DNA of 64,000 bases, taken from assembly GCA_944325545.1 (NCBI GenBank), contig CALVAM010000001.1, positions 62,001-126,000 on the forward strand, written 5' to 3'. Within the stretch, counting starts at the first letter, position 1; every line of letters begins with the position of its first letter. The position numbers were made by a program, and so were the translations under genes. Shown one piece after another: positions 1 through 9,218 of this stretch. The DNA is from Candidatus Gastranaerophilales bacterium. GTDB lineage: Bacteria > Cyanobacteriota > Vampirovibrionia > Gastranaerophilales > Gastranaerophilaceae. Under the pieces are notes generated by a model. It saw nothing but the letters and a program-made list of their open reading frames with translations. It searched no databases and was not told the DNA's origin.

Positions 1-45
1 CCATTAATTGTTTTGTTTTTGTTTTTACTAAAATTAGTCTTACAT

Positions 46-64
46 AATTGTAACTTTTTGTAAA
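46..64 (-). promoter_or_regulatory. HLR1-like direct repeat (possible RpaB site)
   Basis: On the minus strand this reads TTTACAAAAAGTTACAAT, which fits the cyanobacterial HLR1 consensus (G/T)TTACA(A/T)(A/T)NN(G/T)TTACA(A/T)(A/T) at every position. It lies 55 bases before the metallopeptidase gene at 119. An RpaB homologue is encoded at 52273. That it controls the downstream gene is inference. Confidence 0.45.
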
Positions 65-118
65 AATATTTAAAGTTTTTACAAAAAAAGCCGATACAGA
101 ACTTGAAAGGACATAGTT

Positions 119-1624
119 ATGAGTGAAATTTTTAATATAAACCTATCAAATAATTCAAATATTAGTTTAGATAAAAGTTTGCCAGAACAGAATCCCGATA
201 AAAACTCTATCTTTATGATTGGTGGCGATAGTAACGGAAATGGTTATGTTGAAGATTCTGAAGTTAATAGTGAACTATTAGCACTTTTTAGTACAAAAAA
301 ACTTGTTGGTAAATCTTGGTCATATATAAAAGAAAATATTGGAAGATTACTTGGTTTAAAATCTGCGACTATTATTATTGAAACAAAGAAGAATGAATCA
401 GGAAATTTAGAATATACTCAAATTCTAACAAATGAAAATGGTAATGTTAATAAAACTAGTGAATCATTAAAAAGCCCGGATGGTAATTTAATTAAGAATA
501 CTCATTATTCAAATTATCGCTATGATGCAAATGGTAACATAATAGGTTATGACGTAAAAGTAGAAAGTCCTCTAAATCCGGACTTACCACCTGAAATACA
601 ACGAACTACAAGAGAATATAGTGTTGAATTAGAAAATGTGTACGACGAAAACAACAAATTATTTCAAGTTATTGTTAAAACTAAAACTCTGTGCCAAAGA
701 ATTACGTATAATTATGATGAAAATCAAAAAATTTGCGAAATCGGAAAATTAGATTATAACGGAGATTTTATCCCAACAGGTAGTGGACTACCTAGTATTA
801 AACCAATAAAAATATCACAAGATAATATATATTCCCTAGAATCAAATAATAATATGGCACGTGTGGAAGGTTTTGAGGGTTATAAGTTAAATTTAAAAAT
901 TTCAAAAAATGTAAATATTAATCTTAATTTTTATGTTTCTTCTGAACTAGAAGAAAAAGAAATACAATCTTTTACCAATAAACTTGCACAAGCAATAAAG
1001 AAAATGCCACAAAATGTATTAGAAGATTTTTCAAAAGAATGTAGAACAATATTTATTAATGATAAAATTGATAACAATGAAAAAGCTTGGGCTTTAGCAG
1101 TTCCACCATTAGATCAACTTATTCTTTCTTATTCTCAATTAGATAAGATTTCAAACGAAGATTTTGAAACAACTTTAGTGCATGAATTAGGACACTTAAT
1201 TGATGGCTACAATTATTCTGATAGGTGTTCTTCATATTATAGCCGTGAATTCGAAGAATTAAAAACTTTATTAACTGAGGATTTAGGGTTTGATGTTTCT
1301 TCACATACACTTGACAATGTTAAAGAATTTTATGCAGATTGTTATTTAAGTCAAAATTATAAATTAAATAACGAGCATAGAGCTGCACGTATCTTTGATT
1401 TATTAAATGAATATAAATTTGCTGTAGAAAATTACTTAATAGAAGATTTACAACAAACTTACGGAGATAAACTTGATAAAATAAAAATTATATCTCAAAA
1501 ATATAATACTTTATTAGATGGTTTCAAGTATTACAGGGAAAATATAGATAATGGTTACAATCAAAGAGTTGATGATTCAAAAGACCCGATGTCATTAGAA
1601 CAATTAATAAAGATTTCTAACTAA
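119..1624 (+). CDS. Putative zinc metallopeptidase with HELGH motif and EF-hand-like loop
   Basis: The C-terminal half carries HELGH at residues 355-359, then EFYAD at about 403-407, the HExxH plus downstream acid layout of gluzincin peptidases; it recalls the anthrax lethal factor-like (M34/ATLF) arrangement. Near the N-terminus residues 37-48 (DSNGNGYVEDSE) match a 12-residue EF-hand loop with acids or amides at positions 1, 3, 5 and 12. Residues about 90-250 hold irregular tyrosine/Asp-Asn-Gly strands such as YRYDANGNIIGYD, like short YD/RHS-type repeats. No signal peptide is seen. The ATG follows GAAAGGA at good spacing. It converges on another HExxH gene at 1944-3191. Substrate unknown; the protease call rests on motifs only. 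Confidence 0.6.
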   Translation: MSEIFNINLSNNSNISLDKSLPEQNPDKNSIFMIGGDSNGNGYVEDSEVNSELLALFSTKKLVGKSWSYIKENIGRLLGLKSATIIIETKKNESGNLEYTQILTNENGNVNKTSESLKSPDGNLIKNTHYSNYRYDANGNIIGYDVKVESPLNPDLPPEIQRTTREYSVELENVYDENNKLFQVIVKTKTLCQRITYNYDENQKICEIGKLDYNGDFIPTGSGLPSIKPIKISQDNIYSLESNNNMARVEGFEGYKLNLKISKNVNINLNFYVSSELEEKEIQSFTNKLAQAIKKMPQNVLEDFSKECRTIFINDKIDNNEKAWALAVPPLDQLILSYSQLDKISNEDFETTLVHELGHLIDGYNYSDRCSSYYSREFEELKTLLTEDLGFDVSSHTLDNVKEFYADCYLSQNYKLNNEHRAARIFDLLNEYKFAVENYLIEDLQQTYGDKLDKIKIISQKYNTLLDGFKYYRENIDNGYNQRVDDSKDPMSLEQLIKISN

Positions 1625-1943
1625 AAATTTCATCAAAAACAAGATAATTTATTTAAAATATTGCATTTCATTACATAATGATTATACTCTAAGTATAAGT
1701 TTATTTTTTAATTAAAGTTACCAATGTAATTAATTATTCCATAAAGTATTAAAAACTTTTACCCCTCAATAAGTAGGTCTAGTTTACTAATCAGACAATA
1801 AAATTATCTGTCAACATTGCAATGCTAACCTACTTGAAATAATCACACTATCTGTTCAATGTAACCAAACCTCGTGTCTTTTTACAACAAACATAAAATT
1901 TCAATTACTAAATAACTTTTTATAAATTTCTTAGTATAAAATC
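1625..1943. other. Intergenic region between convergent genes
   Basis: No convincing ORF. An 8-base inverted repeat (AAGTAGGT at 1771-1778, ACCTACTT at 1828-1835) encloses a smaller imperfect hairpin (CAGACAA/TTATCTG). No T-rich terminator follows. It could be a small RNA or decayed sequence; nothing more can be supported. Confidence 0.3.
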
Positions 1944-3191
1944 TTACACAAAAGATTTATATAAAGAATCTTTTGGAACATTTGGAGTAAATAAATATCT
2001 ATATTCATCTGAATAAAAACCCTGTTTGGACTTTGCTCGATTTTCTTTTTCAAACGCACATTTTTCTAGAGGATTTTTTTTGTATAATTCATAATTTTTA
2101 TCTACTGAGATATAATTTTTATACCCACTGATTAAATCTTTAACTTTCTCAAGAGTATATTTTTCATTAGTGTTATAACAAAAATTTCTAACATCTTTTT
2201 TAGAACCATAATAATCATTCAAATACCTTTTATATAAATAGCTTATTTCATCATCATTTTTATTAATATATTCAATAATTTCATTATCAGATTTATCTTT
2301 TATTAAATTAGATAAAAAATTTAATAATTTTCTATCCTGATTTGCATGCTCTATTTCATGTTCTAAAGTTTTAAAAATATGCTCAATAGGTAAATTTTTA
2401 TTAACCGTAATTTTTGCAACACCATTAGCCCCCATTATATAAGAGCCACATTTACCAACTGGTAAATCTAAAAATTCAAATTCTATATTAGGAATTTTAT
2501 TTTTATGCACTAAAGATTGAGCTAAAGCAACTTTATCCGTAACAAATCTAGACATTGAATATAAATCATGATCCAACCATTTTATTAAATTTTTATCATA
2601 TCCATTTGAACTAGCATCCGCTAGAAATAAATCATTATCATATTTATGATAATAAGACATTCTTGAATAAAATTTTGATTTGTTTGATAAATCTTTTATT
2701 TGAATACCTTCAGCTCCTTTTTCATAATTTAAATCATATTTAGTTTGAACTCTATCTAAAACATTTTTTTTATTAAAACCATATTTTACATTATCGCTTT
2801 TACCTGATAATATTGTGTCAATTTCGTGATACTCAGTTGGAATACCATTATGAAATTCTGTTGTACGTTTACGAAAATGCTTAACTTTAATATAATTATT
2901 GTTTTTTACTTTGTCATAATTATCAATATCCATAATACTAGAATTTTCATATTCTGACATTTTGAACAATTTATCATTTCTTAATTCAAATCGTTGCTGT
3001 AATTCTCCAAATTCATTTTTTATCGAAAAAATTTCTTTTTTATAACTTGAACCGTCAACACCAAAAGTAGAGTGTTCAAATAATAAACCTTTTTTTATAT
3101 CATAATTTTTCGGCAATGAAACTCTTTTTAATAAATCTTCTTCTGATATAACTTTTTTTGATATAAGTTTTAAAGTGTTAACTATTCCCAT
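1944..3191 (-). CDS. Putative metallopeptidase-like protein with HEIEH motif
   Basis: From the start at 3191 the protein has about 415 residues, with HEIEH at about 278-282 in the context TLEHEIEHANQ, and a later acidic stretch NPLEKCAFEKENRA typical of the third metal ligand region of HExxH proteins. The N-terminal half has tyrosine/acid-rich strands (FELRNDKLFKMSEYEN, TEYHEIDTILSG) resembling those of the gene at 119. An in-frame start at 3275 would add a hydrophobic leader, but it has no ribosome binding site, whereas the ATG at 3191 follows AGGGGAT at suitable spacing. No close family recognised. Protease activity is inferred from the motif alone. Confidence 0.55.
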   Translation of the reverse strand: MGIVNTLKLISKKVISEEDLLKRVSLPKNYDIKKGLLFEHSTFGVDGSSYKKEIFSIKNEFGELQQRFELRNDKLFKMSEYENSSIMDIDNYDKVKNNNYIKVKHFRKRTTEFHNGIPTEYHEIDTILSGKSDNVKYGFNKKNVLDRVQTKYDLNYEKGAEGIQIKDLSNKSKFYSRMSYYHKYDNDLFLADASSNGYDKNLIKWLDHDLYSMSRFVTDKVALAQSLVHKNKIPNIEFEFLDLPVGKCGSYIMGANGVAKITVNKNLPIEHIFKTLEHEIEHANQDRKLLNFLSNLIKDKSDNEIIEYINKNDDEISYLYKRYLNDYYGSKKDVRNFCYNTNEKYTLEKVKDLISGYKNYISVDKNYELYKKNPLEKCAFEKENRAKSKQGFYSDEYRYLFTPNVPKDSLYKSFV

Positions 3192-3279
3192 GAATATAAA
3201 ATCCCCTAGTTTATATATAATAAAAAATAAATTTATAAAAATAATTGCCTTTTTGTTACAAAATTTAATTTTCAAATTT

Positions 3280-4239
3280 TTAAAGATCTTTTTTTATAAT
3301 CATGCCCAATTTTATTTCATGCTTCAAATAATTTTTTGTAAAAAATCTATCCAAATTATTATATAAATCCACCTTCATCTTAAGAATTTTATTGTTTCCA
3401 CACACTACAGATATTTCTTTATTACTAATAGAAACATCAACAACCTCTCCTATTTTACTATTTTCATAAATATTATTTTCAATTTCTACAGATTTTACTG
3501 CTAAAGGAGTCCCACAATTATAAAAATAAGCTTTTCCCCAAGGATAAATAGCCCTTATTAAAGCTTCATTTTCTTCTGCACTCTTTTCAAAATCAAGTTC
3601 TAATCCGCTTGGATAAGAATAATAACTGGCTCTATCTTCTCTTTGTTGAAGCGGAATTATAATATCTTCCCTTAATGCTTTTAAAAGTTCACAAACAACT
3701 CCGCGGGCAGTCAAAACAGTACGTTCTTTTAGAGTTTTTCCGGTATCAGAGGGATAAATTTTTACTTCTTCTTGAGCAAGTATTGCACCTGTATCAAAGC
3801 CATCATCTACGAGATGAAAAGTTACTCCACTTGTCTTTTCCATATTACGTATTGTCCAGAAATAAGGATTTGGACCTCTATAAGCCGGCAAAAGTGAAGG
3901 ATGAGCGTTTATTGTTGCAATTTTAGGTAAATCGTAGATTTCCTTCTTTATTTTCTCACCCCAAGAACCTATTAATATTATATCGGGACTAAGTTTTAAA
4001 AGTTTTTTCTTAAACACTTTAGAATTAACGCTATTAGCATGAATTTCAGGAAGATTATAACTTTTTATATAATTATAATCCAATGAAGGATTTAAAATAT
4101 CTTTTATTTTTCTAATAATAGAAGGATATTTTCGCATCTCATTTCTAAAAACACCAACTATCTCACAATTTGCATCCAAAGCTCCTGCAATCAAATTAGT
4201 AAACATTTCTCCATAGCCGACTATTACAACTTTAAGCAT
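3280..4239 (-). CDS. Formyltransferase family protein (divergent Fmt-like)
   Basis: Residues 110-122 read INAHPSLLPAYRG and 144-153 VDDGFDTGAI, the folate-dependent formyltransferase signatures; the Asn111-His113-Asp149 triad is complete. At 319 residues it is the length of methionyl-tRNA formyltransferase, with a C-terminal half that could be the OB-like tRNA-binding domain. The N-terminus (VVIVGYGEMFTNLIAGAL) lacks the usual GTPEFA stretch of Fmt, so an ArnA-like or other formyl transfer on a sugar or amine is possible. It overlaps ribF by 16 bases, so the two are translationally coupled. Confidence 0.65.
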   Translation of the reverse strand: MLKVVIVGYGEMFTNLIAGALDANCEIVGVFRNEMRKYPSIIRKIKDILNPSLDYNYIKSYNLPEIHANSVNSKVFKKKLLKLSPDIILIGSWGEKIKKEIYDLPKIATINAHPSLLPAYRGPNPYFWTIRNMEKTSGVTFHLVDDGFDTGAILAQEEVKIYPSDTGKTLKERTVLTARGVVCELLKALREDIIIPLQQREDRASYYSYPSGLELDFEKSAEENEALIRAIYPWGKAYFYNCGTPLAVKSVEIENNIYENSKIGEVVDVSISNKEISVVCGNNKILKMKVDLYNNLDRFFTKNYLKHEIKLGMIIKKDL

Positions 4240-5063
4240 TCATTTATATCCTTTTTTATTTGATTTTTAAGCTCTTCTAAATTTTGAAATTTTTTCTCCT
4301 CTCGGATTTTTTTTATTATTTCAAACCGAACTCTTTCACCATACAAATCGCCATCAAAACCAAGAATATGAGCCTCTGCAACGGGTTTAACGGTATTATT
4401 AACAGTAGGTCGCATGCCCCAATTTAAAACTCCCGAATATTCATTATATTTTATAAAATAAACACCATATGGAAGCTGTACAATATTTTGAGGATACTCT
4501 ATATTAGCTGTTGGAAAATCAAGCGTTCTGCCTATTTTAGCACCTTCTAGAACAACATTCTCAATGAAGAAATTTGTTCCTAATAATCGATTGGCTCTTT
4601 CAATATTTCCTGTTAGGATTAAAGATTTTATAAAGGTCGAGCTTACTATTTCGCCATTATATTTTATTGGATTTATGCAGTGATATTCATAATTATATTT
4701 TTTCTGCAATTTTTCTAACAACTCAGGGTTTCCCATTTTATTAGCCCCAAAAGTATGATTAAAACCTGTATAAATTGCTTTTGGCGAAAATTTTTCTACA
4801 ATAAATCTTACATAATCCTCTGCAGGCATGCCTGCTATTTGAGCAAAATCAAATTCTAAAATCTCATTAACCCCTAAATCTTTAATTTTATTTAGCGAGC
4901 ATTCTCTTGGATAAATATATTTATAAGGCTTTTTAAAGTATATCGCAGGAGATTCTTTAAAAGTTATAAGAATTGTTTTTCCTGCTTTTACAGCAGACTG
5001 AATAAGCTCCTTATGAGCAACATGTATTCCATCAAAAAAACCTAAAACTAAATTTGTATTCAT
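4224..5063 (-). CDS. ribF: Bifunctional riboflavin kinase/FAD synthetase
   Basis: Makes FMN from riboflavin and FAD from FMN in the cytosol. The N-terminal FAD synthetase half has the nucleotidyltransferase motif GFFDGIHVAH (8-17) and VSSTFIKSLI (140-149). The C-terminal riboflavin kinase half has GRTLDFPTAN (178-187) and the GVLNWGMRPT region. At 279 residues it is a little shorter than most RibF (about 305), mainly through a trimmed N-terminus. Two bases separate it from the small gene upstream, and it runs into the formyltransferase gene. Confidence 0.9.
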   Translation of the reverse strand: MNTNLVLGFFDGIHVAHKELIQSAVKAGKTILITFKESPAIYFKKPYKYIYPRECSLNKIKDLGVNEILEFDFAQIAGMPAEDYVRFIVEKFSPKAIYTGFNHTFGANKMGNPELLEKLQKKYNYEYHCINPIKYNGEIVSSTFIKSLILTGNIERANRLLGTNFFIENVVLEGAKIGRTLDFPTANIEYPQNIVQLPYGVYFIKYNEYSGVLNWGMRPTVNNTVKPVAEAHILGFDGDLYGERVRFEIIKKIREEKKFQNLEELKNQIKKDINECLKL

Positions 5064-5065
5064 TA

Positions 5066-5308
5066 TTATGCAATAGTATTAAGTTTTTCACCTAAAATCT
5101 GTTTATGACAAAAGTTTTGCCATTCATTAATATTATCAAAAATCTGAGGTAATTTTTCTACTGTATTAGACTTTTTAATAGTGTAAGGAGTTAAAGAATT
5201 AAATGAAGTATCCCCAATTGGCTCATTGCTTCTGCTATTATAAAATGGCATATTATTACTTAAATTATAGCCTTTATTATGATTAACAGAAATTGCAGAA
5301 ACTTGCAT
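5066..5308 (-). CDS. Short lineage-type protein with N-terminal SFNSL motif
   Basis: An 80-residue protein rich in Asn and Ser, with no recognised domain. Around residues 30-40 it reads GDTSFNSLTPY, resembling the short phenylalanine motif near the N-termini of several other unknown proteins here (see findings). The ATG at 5308 follows AAAAGGGG at about 5 bases; a GTG six bases earlier sits inside the ribosome binding site and is unlikely. It is the first gene of a ribF operon. Confidence 0.6.
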   Translation of the reverse strand: MQVSAISVNHNKGYNLSNNMPFYNSRSNEPIGDTSFNSLTPYTIKKSNTVEKLPQIFDNINEWQNFCHKQILGEKLNTIA

Positions 5309-5493
5309 AGTCACCCCTTTTATTTTTTTACTGAGATGGCAAAGACAAGAAAGTCTATTTCGCCTTACGAAAAAATTTTATCATATTATAAAATTTTATG
5401 CAATAAGTTTGTCAGGCAATTTTTTATTATTAAATTACCTGTTTGTTTATGGTAGAATTTACTTAATAGAATTGAATTAGGGGAAAATTTATT

Positions 5494-7239
5494 ATGAAAA
5501 TGTCAAAATTATTTGTGCAAACTTTAAGAGAATTTCCGTCAGATGCGGAAGTTATTTCACATAAAATGCTCGTTAGAGCTGGATATATAAGAAAACTTAC
5601 CTCAGGGGTTTATAACTATTTACCCCTAATGTGGCGAGTACTTAAAAAAGTTGAAAATATTGTTAGAGAAGAAATGGACAAAGCAGGAGCTCAAGAGTTA
5701 CTCATGCCTTTTGTTCAACCTAAAGAGCTTTGGGAAGAATCAGGCAGATGGGAAGTTTACGGAAAAGAACTTATGAGATTGAAAGACAGACATAATCGTG
5801 AAATGTGTCTTGGACCAACTCATGAAGAAATTATTACATCAATAGCTCGTGATGGACTAAAATCTTATAAACAGTTGCCTGTAAATTTATACCAAATCCA
5901 ATCAAAATTTAGAGACGAAGTACGTCCTCGTTTTGGACTTTTACGTGGTCGTGAATTTATTATGAAAGATGCTTATTCTTTTGATACTTCAGAAGAAGGA
6001 CTAAAAAAAGAATACGAAAATATGGCTAAAGCTTATAGTAGAATATTTAAACGTTGTGGACTTAATACAAAAATGGTTCAATCAGATTCAGGTGCTATTG
6101 GTGGAAGTGTAAGCCATGAATTTATGGTAATTACTGATACTGATGCAGGGGAAAACGATGTATTCTACTGCGATAGCTGTGATTATGCTGCTAATTCAAA
6201 TCATGCTATTTCTAATTTACCGGAAACTGACATCGTAGGTAAATATGAAAAAGCTGAGATTATAAATACTCCTAACACTCATTCAATAGAAGAATTATCA
6301 GATTTCTTAAAAATACCTTCTACAATAATTGTAAAAACTCTTGTATATATCGTTGATAAAAAACCTGTATTAGCCTTAATAAGAGCAGATAAACAAGTAG
6401 AAGAAACAAAACTTATGAATGCTGTAGGCGGAGTTGATATTAGAATTGCAACAGCCGGTGAAATAGAAGAAATGATGGGTGCAAACGGATTCGACGCAGC
6501 TAAGGGATTCATCGGACCTAATGGTTTAAAAGAATACAACGGGTATCCTGTTACAGTTGTTGCCGATAATACCGTTAAAGAAATGAAGAATTTCGTAATT
6601 GGAATTAACCAAGAAGATAAACACGGAGTTGGCTATAATTGGGGAAGCGAAGTTGAGCTACCTGAAGTTGTTACTGATATAAGATTAGTTGAAGCCGGTG
6701 AGTTATGTCCTCAATGTGGCAAACCTCTAAAAGTTACAAGAGGTATTGAAGTTGGTAATATTTTCCAATTAGGAACAAAATATTCGAAGCCAATGAATGC
6801 AGTATTTACTGATATTGATGGAAAAACAAAACCTTATGTAATGGGTTGTTACGGTATCGGTATTTCAAGAACTGCTGCAGCTGCTGTTGAAGCTCATTAT
6901 GATGAATTCGGTATCAAATGGCCTTTAGCAATTGCTCCATATCATGCAATAGTAATCCCTGTCAGCACAAAAGATGAATTACAAATGAAAGTTGCAAATG
7001 ATATTTATGTAACTCTAAAAAAACACGGTGTTGAAGCTGTAATTGATGATAGAGATGAACGTCCTGGTGTTAAATTCAAAGATGCAGAACTAATAGGTTT
7101 CCCTTACATAATCACAGTAGGAAAATCAATTAATGAAGGTCTAGTAGAATTCAAAATCAGAGAAACAAATGAAAAATCTCAAATGAAACCTGAAGATGCG
7201 GCCGAAATTGTCGTAACTGCAGTTCATAATATAAAATAA
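5494..7239 (+). CDS. proS: Prolyl-tRNA synthetase (bacterial type with editing domain)
   Basis: Charges tRNA-Pro with proline. The 581-residue protein has the class II core: the start region SKLFVQTLREFPSDAEVISH, motif 2 around FRDEVRPRFGLLRGREF, and motif 3 near GCYGIGISR. An inserted YbaK-like editing domain occupies about residues 225-405. The C-terminal anticodon-binding domain contains DDRDERPGVKFKDAELIG. The ATG follows TTAGGGGAAAA, and a TAGAAT box lies near 5453. dnaB follows 27 bases later in the same direction. Confidence 0.96.
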   Translation: MKMSKLFVQTLREFPSDAEVISHKMLVRAGYIRKLTSGVYNYLPLMWRVLKKVENIVREEMDKAGAQELLMPFVQPKELWEESGRWEVYGKELMRLKDRHNREMCLGPTHEEIITSIARDGLKSYKQLPVNLYQIQSKFRDEVRPRFGLLRGREFIMKDAYSFDTSEEGLKKEYENMAKAYSRIFKRCGLNTKMVQSDSGAIGGSVSHEFMVITDTDAGENDVFYCDSCDYAANSNHAISNLPETDIVGKYEKAEIINTPNTHSIEELSDFLKIPSTIIVKTLVYIVDKKPVLALIRADKQVEETKLMNAVGGVDIRIATAGEIEEMMGANGFDAAKGFIGPNGLKEYNGYPVTVVADNTVKEMKNFVIGINQEDKHGVGYNWGSEVELPEVVTDIRLVEAGELCPQCGKPLKVTRGIEVGNIFQLGTKYSKPMNAVFTDIDGKTKPYVMGCYGIGISRTAAAAVEAHYDEFGIKWPLAIAPYHAIVIPVSTKDELQMKVANDIYVTLKKHGVEAVIDDRDERPGVKFKDAELIGFPYIITVGKSINEGLVEFKIRETNEKSQMKPEDAAEIVVTAVHNIK

Positions 7240-7266
7240 TAATAGAGATTAAAGGAGTTCGACTAA

Positions 7267-8661
7267 ATGACATCATCATATACATCAAAAAAGAAGCAGC
7301 AAGCAGAAGATTTATCACAATTAATGCCTCAAAATATTGATGCAGAGGAAGCAATTTTAGGTGCAATTTTAGTTAATCCTACCTGTATGAATAAAATTGT
7401 AGAACATTTAAGACCTGAGTCTTTCTATAAACCTGCTCACAGGTATGTATATGAAGCAATGCTCCAACTTTATAACGGTGAAGATAAAATAGACATTGTT
7501 TCAGTATCTGATGTCCTTAATATCAATCAAAAACTTGAATTAGTTGGAGGACGTGCATTTATCAATGATTTAAGTTATAAAACCATTACTACAACTAACG
7601 TCGAATATTATTCAAGAATCGTTCAAGAAAAAGCTATTAAACGCTCGTTAATAAATGCAGGATCTGAAATTGTATCCTCTGGGTATGATTTAAATCCAAT
7701 CGAAGAGTCATTAGAGTTAGCTGAAAAACTTATTTTTGATATAGCATCTCAAAAAGCGTCAAAGTCACTTACCCCAATCAAAGATTTAGTATATGATACA
7801 TATGCAAAAATCGAAGAACGTTATAATAACAAAGGCACTCTAACTGGTGTACCTACTAGTTTTTATGACTTAGATACTATGATGAACGGGCTTCAAAAAT
7901 CGGATTTGATTATCTTAGCAGCTCGCCCTGCAATGGGAAAAACAGCCTTTGCCCTAAACATTGCTCAAAATGTTGCACTAAGAGCAAATACTCCGGTTGC
8001 AATATTCTCATTAGAAATGTCAAAAGAACAACTTGTACAACGTCTTTTATGTTCAGAAGCAGAAGTCGATACTCAAAGACTAAAAACAGGTAATATGCAA
8101 GCTAAGGACTGGGAAAAACTTGCAGTGGCAATGAACAGCTATTCAGAAGCTCCTATTTATATTGATGATACAGCAGGTTGTAACATTACAGATTTAAGAG
8201 CTAAATGTAGAAGATTAGCGATGGCTGAAAAGAATTTAGGACTGATTGTAATTGACTATTTACAATTAATTGAAGGCTCCGGCAGAGAAGATAGAATGCA
8301 ACAAATCTCAAGTATTTCAAGAGGCTTAAAAATCCTTGCAAAAGAATTGAATGTTCCTATTATTGCACTATCTCAATTATCACGTGCTGTAGAAAGTAGA
8401 ACAGATAAGCGTCCAATGTTATCTGATTTAAGAGAATCAGGCTCTATTGAACAAGATGCCGATATAGTTATGTTTATCTACCGCGATGAATACTATAAAA
8501 ATGCAAATGATGAAGAAGAACAAGCTGAAAAAGCTGCTAATAAAGGTGAAGCAGAAATCATTATTGCAAAACACAGAAACGGTCCTGTAGGTACTGTTAA
8601 ACTTCTATTCCAAGGAAGTATCACTAAATTTAAAAACCCTATTAAAACAGATGTATTCTAA
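7267..8661 (+). CDS. dnaB: Replicative DNA helicase
   Basis: Hexameric 5'-3' helicase that opens the replication fork. The 464-residue protein starts its N-terminal domain with MPQNIDAEEAILGAIL. The RecA-like domain has Walker A ARPAMGKT at 219-226 and Walker B in LGLIVIDYLQLI. The Arg-finger region is near SDLRESGSIEQDADIVMFIYR. No intein. The ATG follows AAAGGAGTTCGACTA. Its stop overlaps by 3 bases the stop of the convergent tag gene. Confidence 0.97.
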   Translation: MTSSYTSKKKQQAEDLSQLMPQNIDAEEAILGAILVNPTCMNKIVEHLRPESFYKPAHRYVYEAMLQLYNGEDKIDIVSVSDVLNINQKLELVGGRAFINDLSYKTITTTNVEYYSRIVQEKAIKRSLINAGSEIVSSGYDLNPIEESLELAEKLIFDIASQKASKSLTPIKDLVYDTYAKIEERYNNKGTLTGVPTSFYDLDTMMNGLQKSDLIILAARPAMGKTAFALNIAQNVALRANTPVAIFSLEMSKEQLVQRLLCSEAEVDTQRLKTGNMQAKDWEKLAVAMNSYSEAPIYIDDTAGCNITDLRAKCRRLAMAEKNLGLIVIDYLQLIEGSGREDRMQQISSISRGLKILAKELNVPIIALSQLSRAVESRTDKRPMLSDLRESGSIEQDADIVMFIYRDEYYKNANDEEEQAEKAANKGEAEIIIAKHRNGPVGTVKLLFQGSITKFKNPIKTDVF

Positions 8662-9218
8662 TACCTAAAACAATCAATTTCATGATCGTCTACTACGCCA
8701 ATTGCTTGTAAGTAAGAATATATTATTACAGTTCCTACATATTTCATGCCGCGTTTTTTTAAATCTTTTGATATCCTATCCGAAAGTTTTGTACTTACTG
8801 GAATATTATTTGTAATATTTTTAATTACATTATTATTAGTAAATGACCAAATATAATTAGAAAAAGATCCAAATTCTTTTTGAATTAAAATAAATATCTT
8901 AGCATTATTTATGCTTGCATTTATTTTTCCACGACTTCTTATAATTTTCTCATTATTTAATAATTCATTTATCTTCTCTTCTTGATAATTAGCAACTTTT
9001 AATACATCAAAATTATCAAAAGCCTCTCTAAAAGCTTCACGTTTTTTTAAAACAGTAATCCAAGCTAAGCCAGCCTGAAAAGACTCTAAAACAAGAAGTT
9101 CAAACAAATCTCTATCATCATACTTTGGAATTCCCCATTCCTCATCATGATATTTTACATAAATATCTGATTTTAAATCTACCCAACTACACCTTTTCTT
9201 CATCTTCAGGCAACTCAT
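8658..9218 (-). CDS. tag: DNA-3-methyladenine glycosylase I
   Basis: Excises 3-methyladenine from alkylated DNA. The family pattern is clear: CSWVDLKSDIYVKYHDEEWG near the N-terminus, LFELLVLESFQAGLAW, and the zinc-binding end DDHEIDCF (Tag binds zinc through terminal Cys/His residues with the early Cys). It has 186 residues, close to the usual 187. The start overlaps rbgA by 32 bases; Met6 (9203) is an alternative start and neither has a strong ribosome binding site. Confidence 0.92.
   Translation of the reverse strand: MSCLKMKKRCSWVDLKSDIYVKYHDEEWGIPKYDDRDLFELLVLESFQAGLAWITVLKKREAFREAFDNFDVLKVANYQEEKINELLNNEKIIRSRGKINASINNAKIFILIQKEFGSFSNYIWSFTNNNVIKNITNNIPVSTKLSDRISKDLKKRGMKYVGTVIIYSYLQAIGVVDDHEIDCFRY

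Noticed and set aside
3175-3366. Plus-strand open frame of 63 codons
   Set aside because: Antisense to two real genes, AT-rich low-complexity translation, no ribosome binding site.
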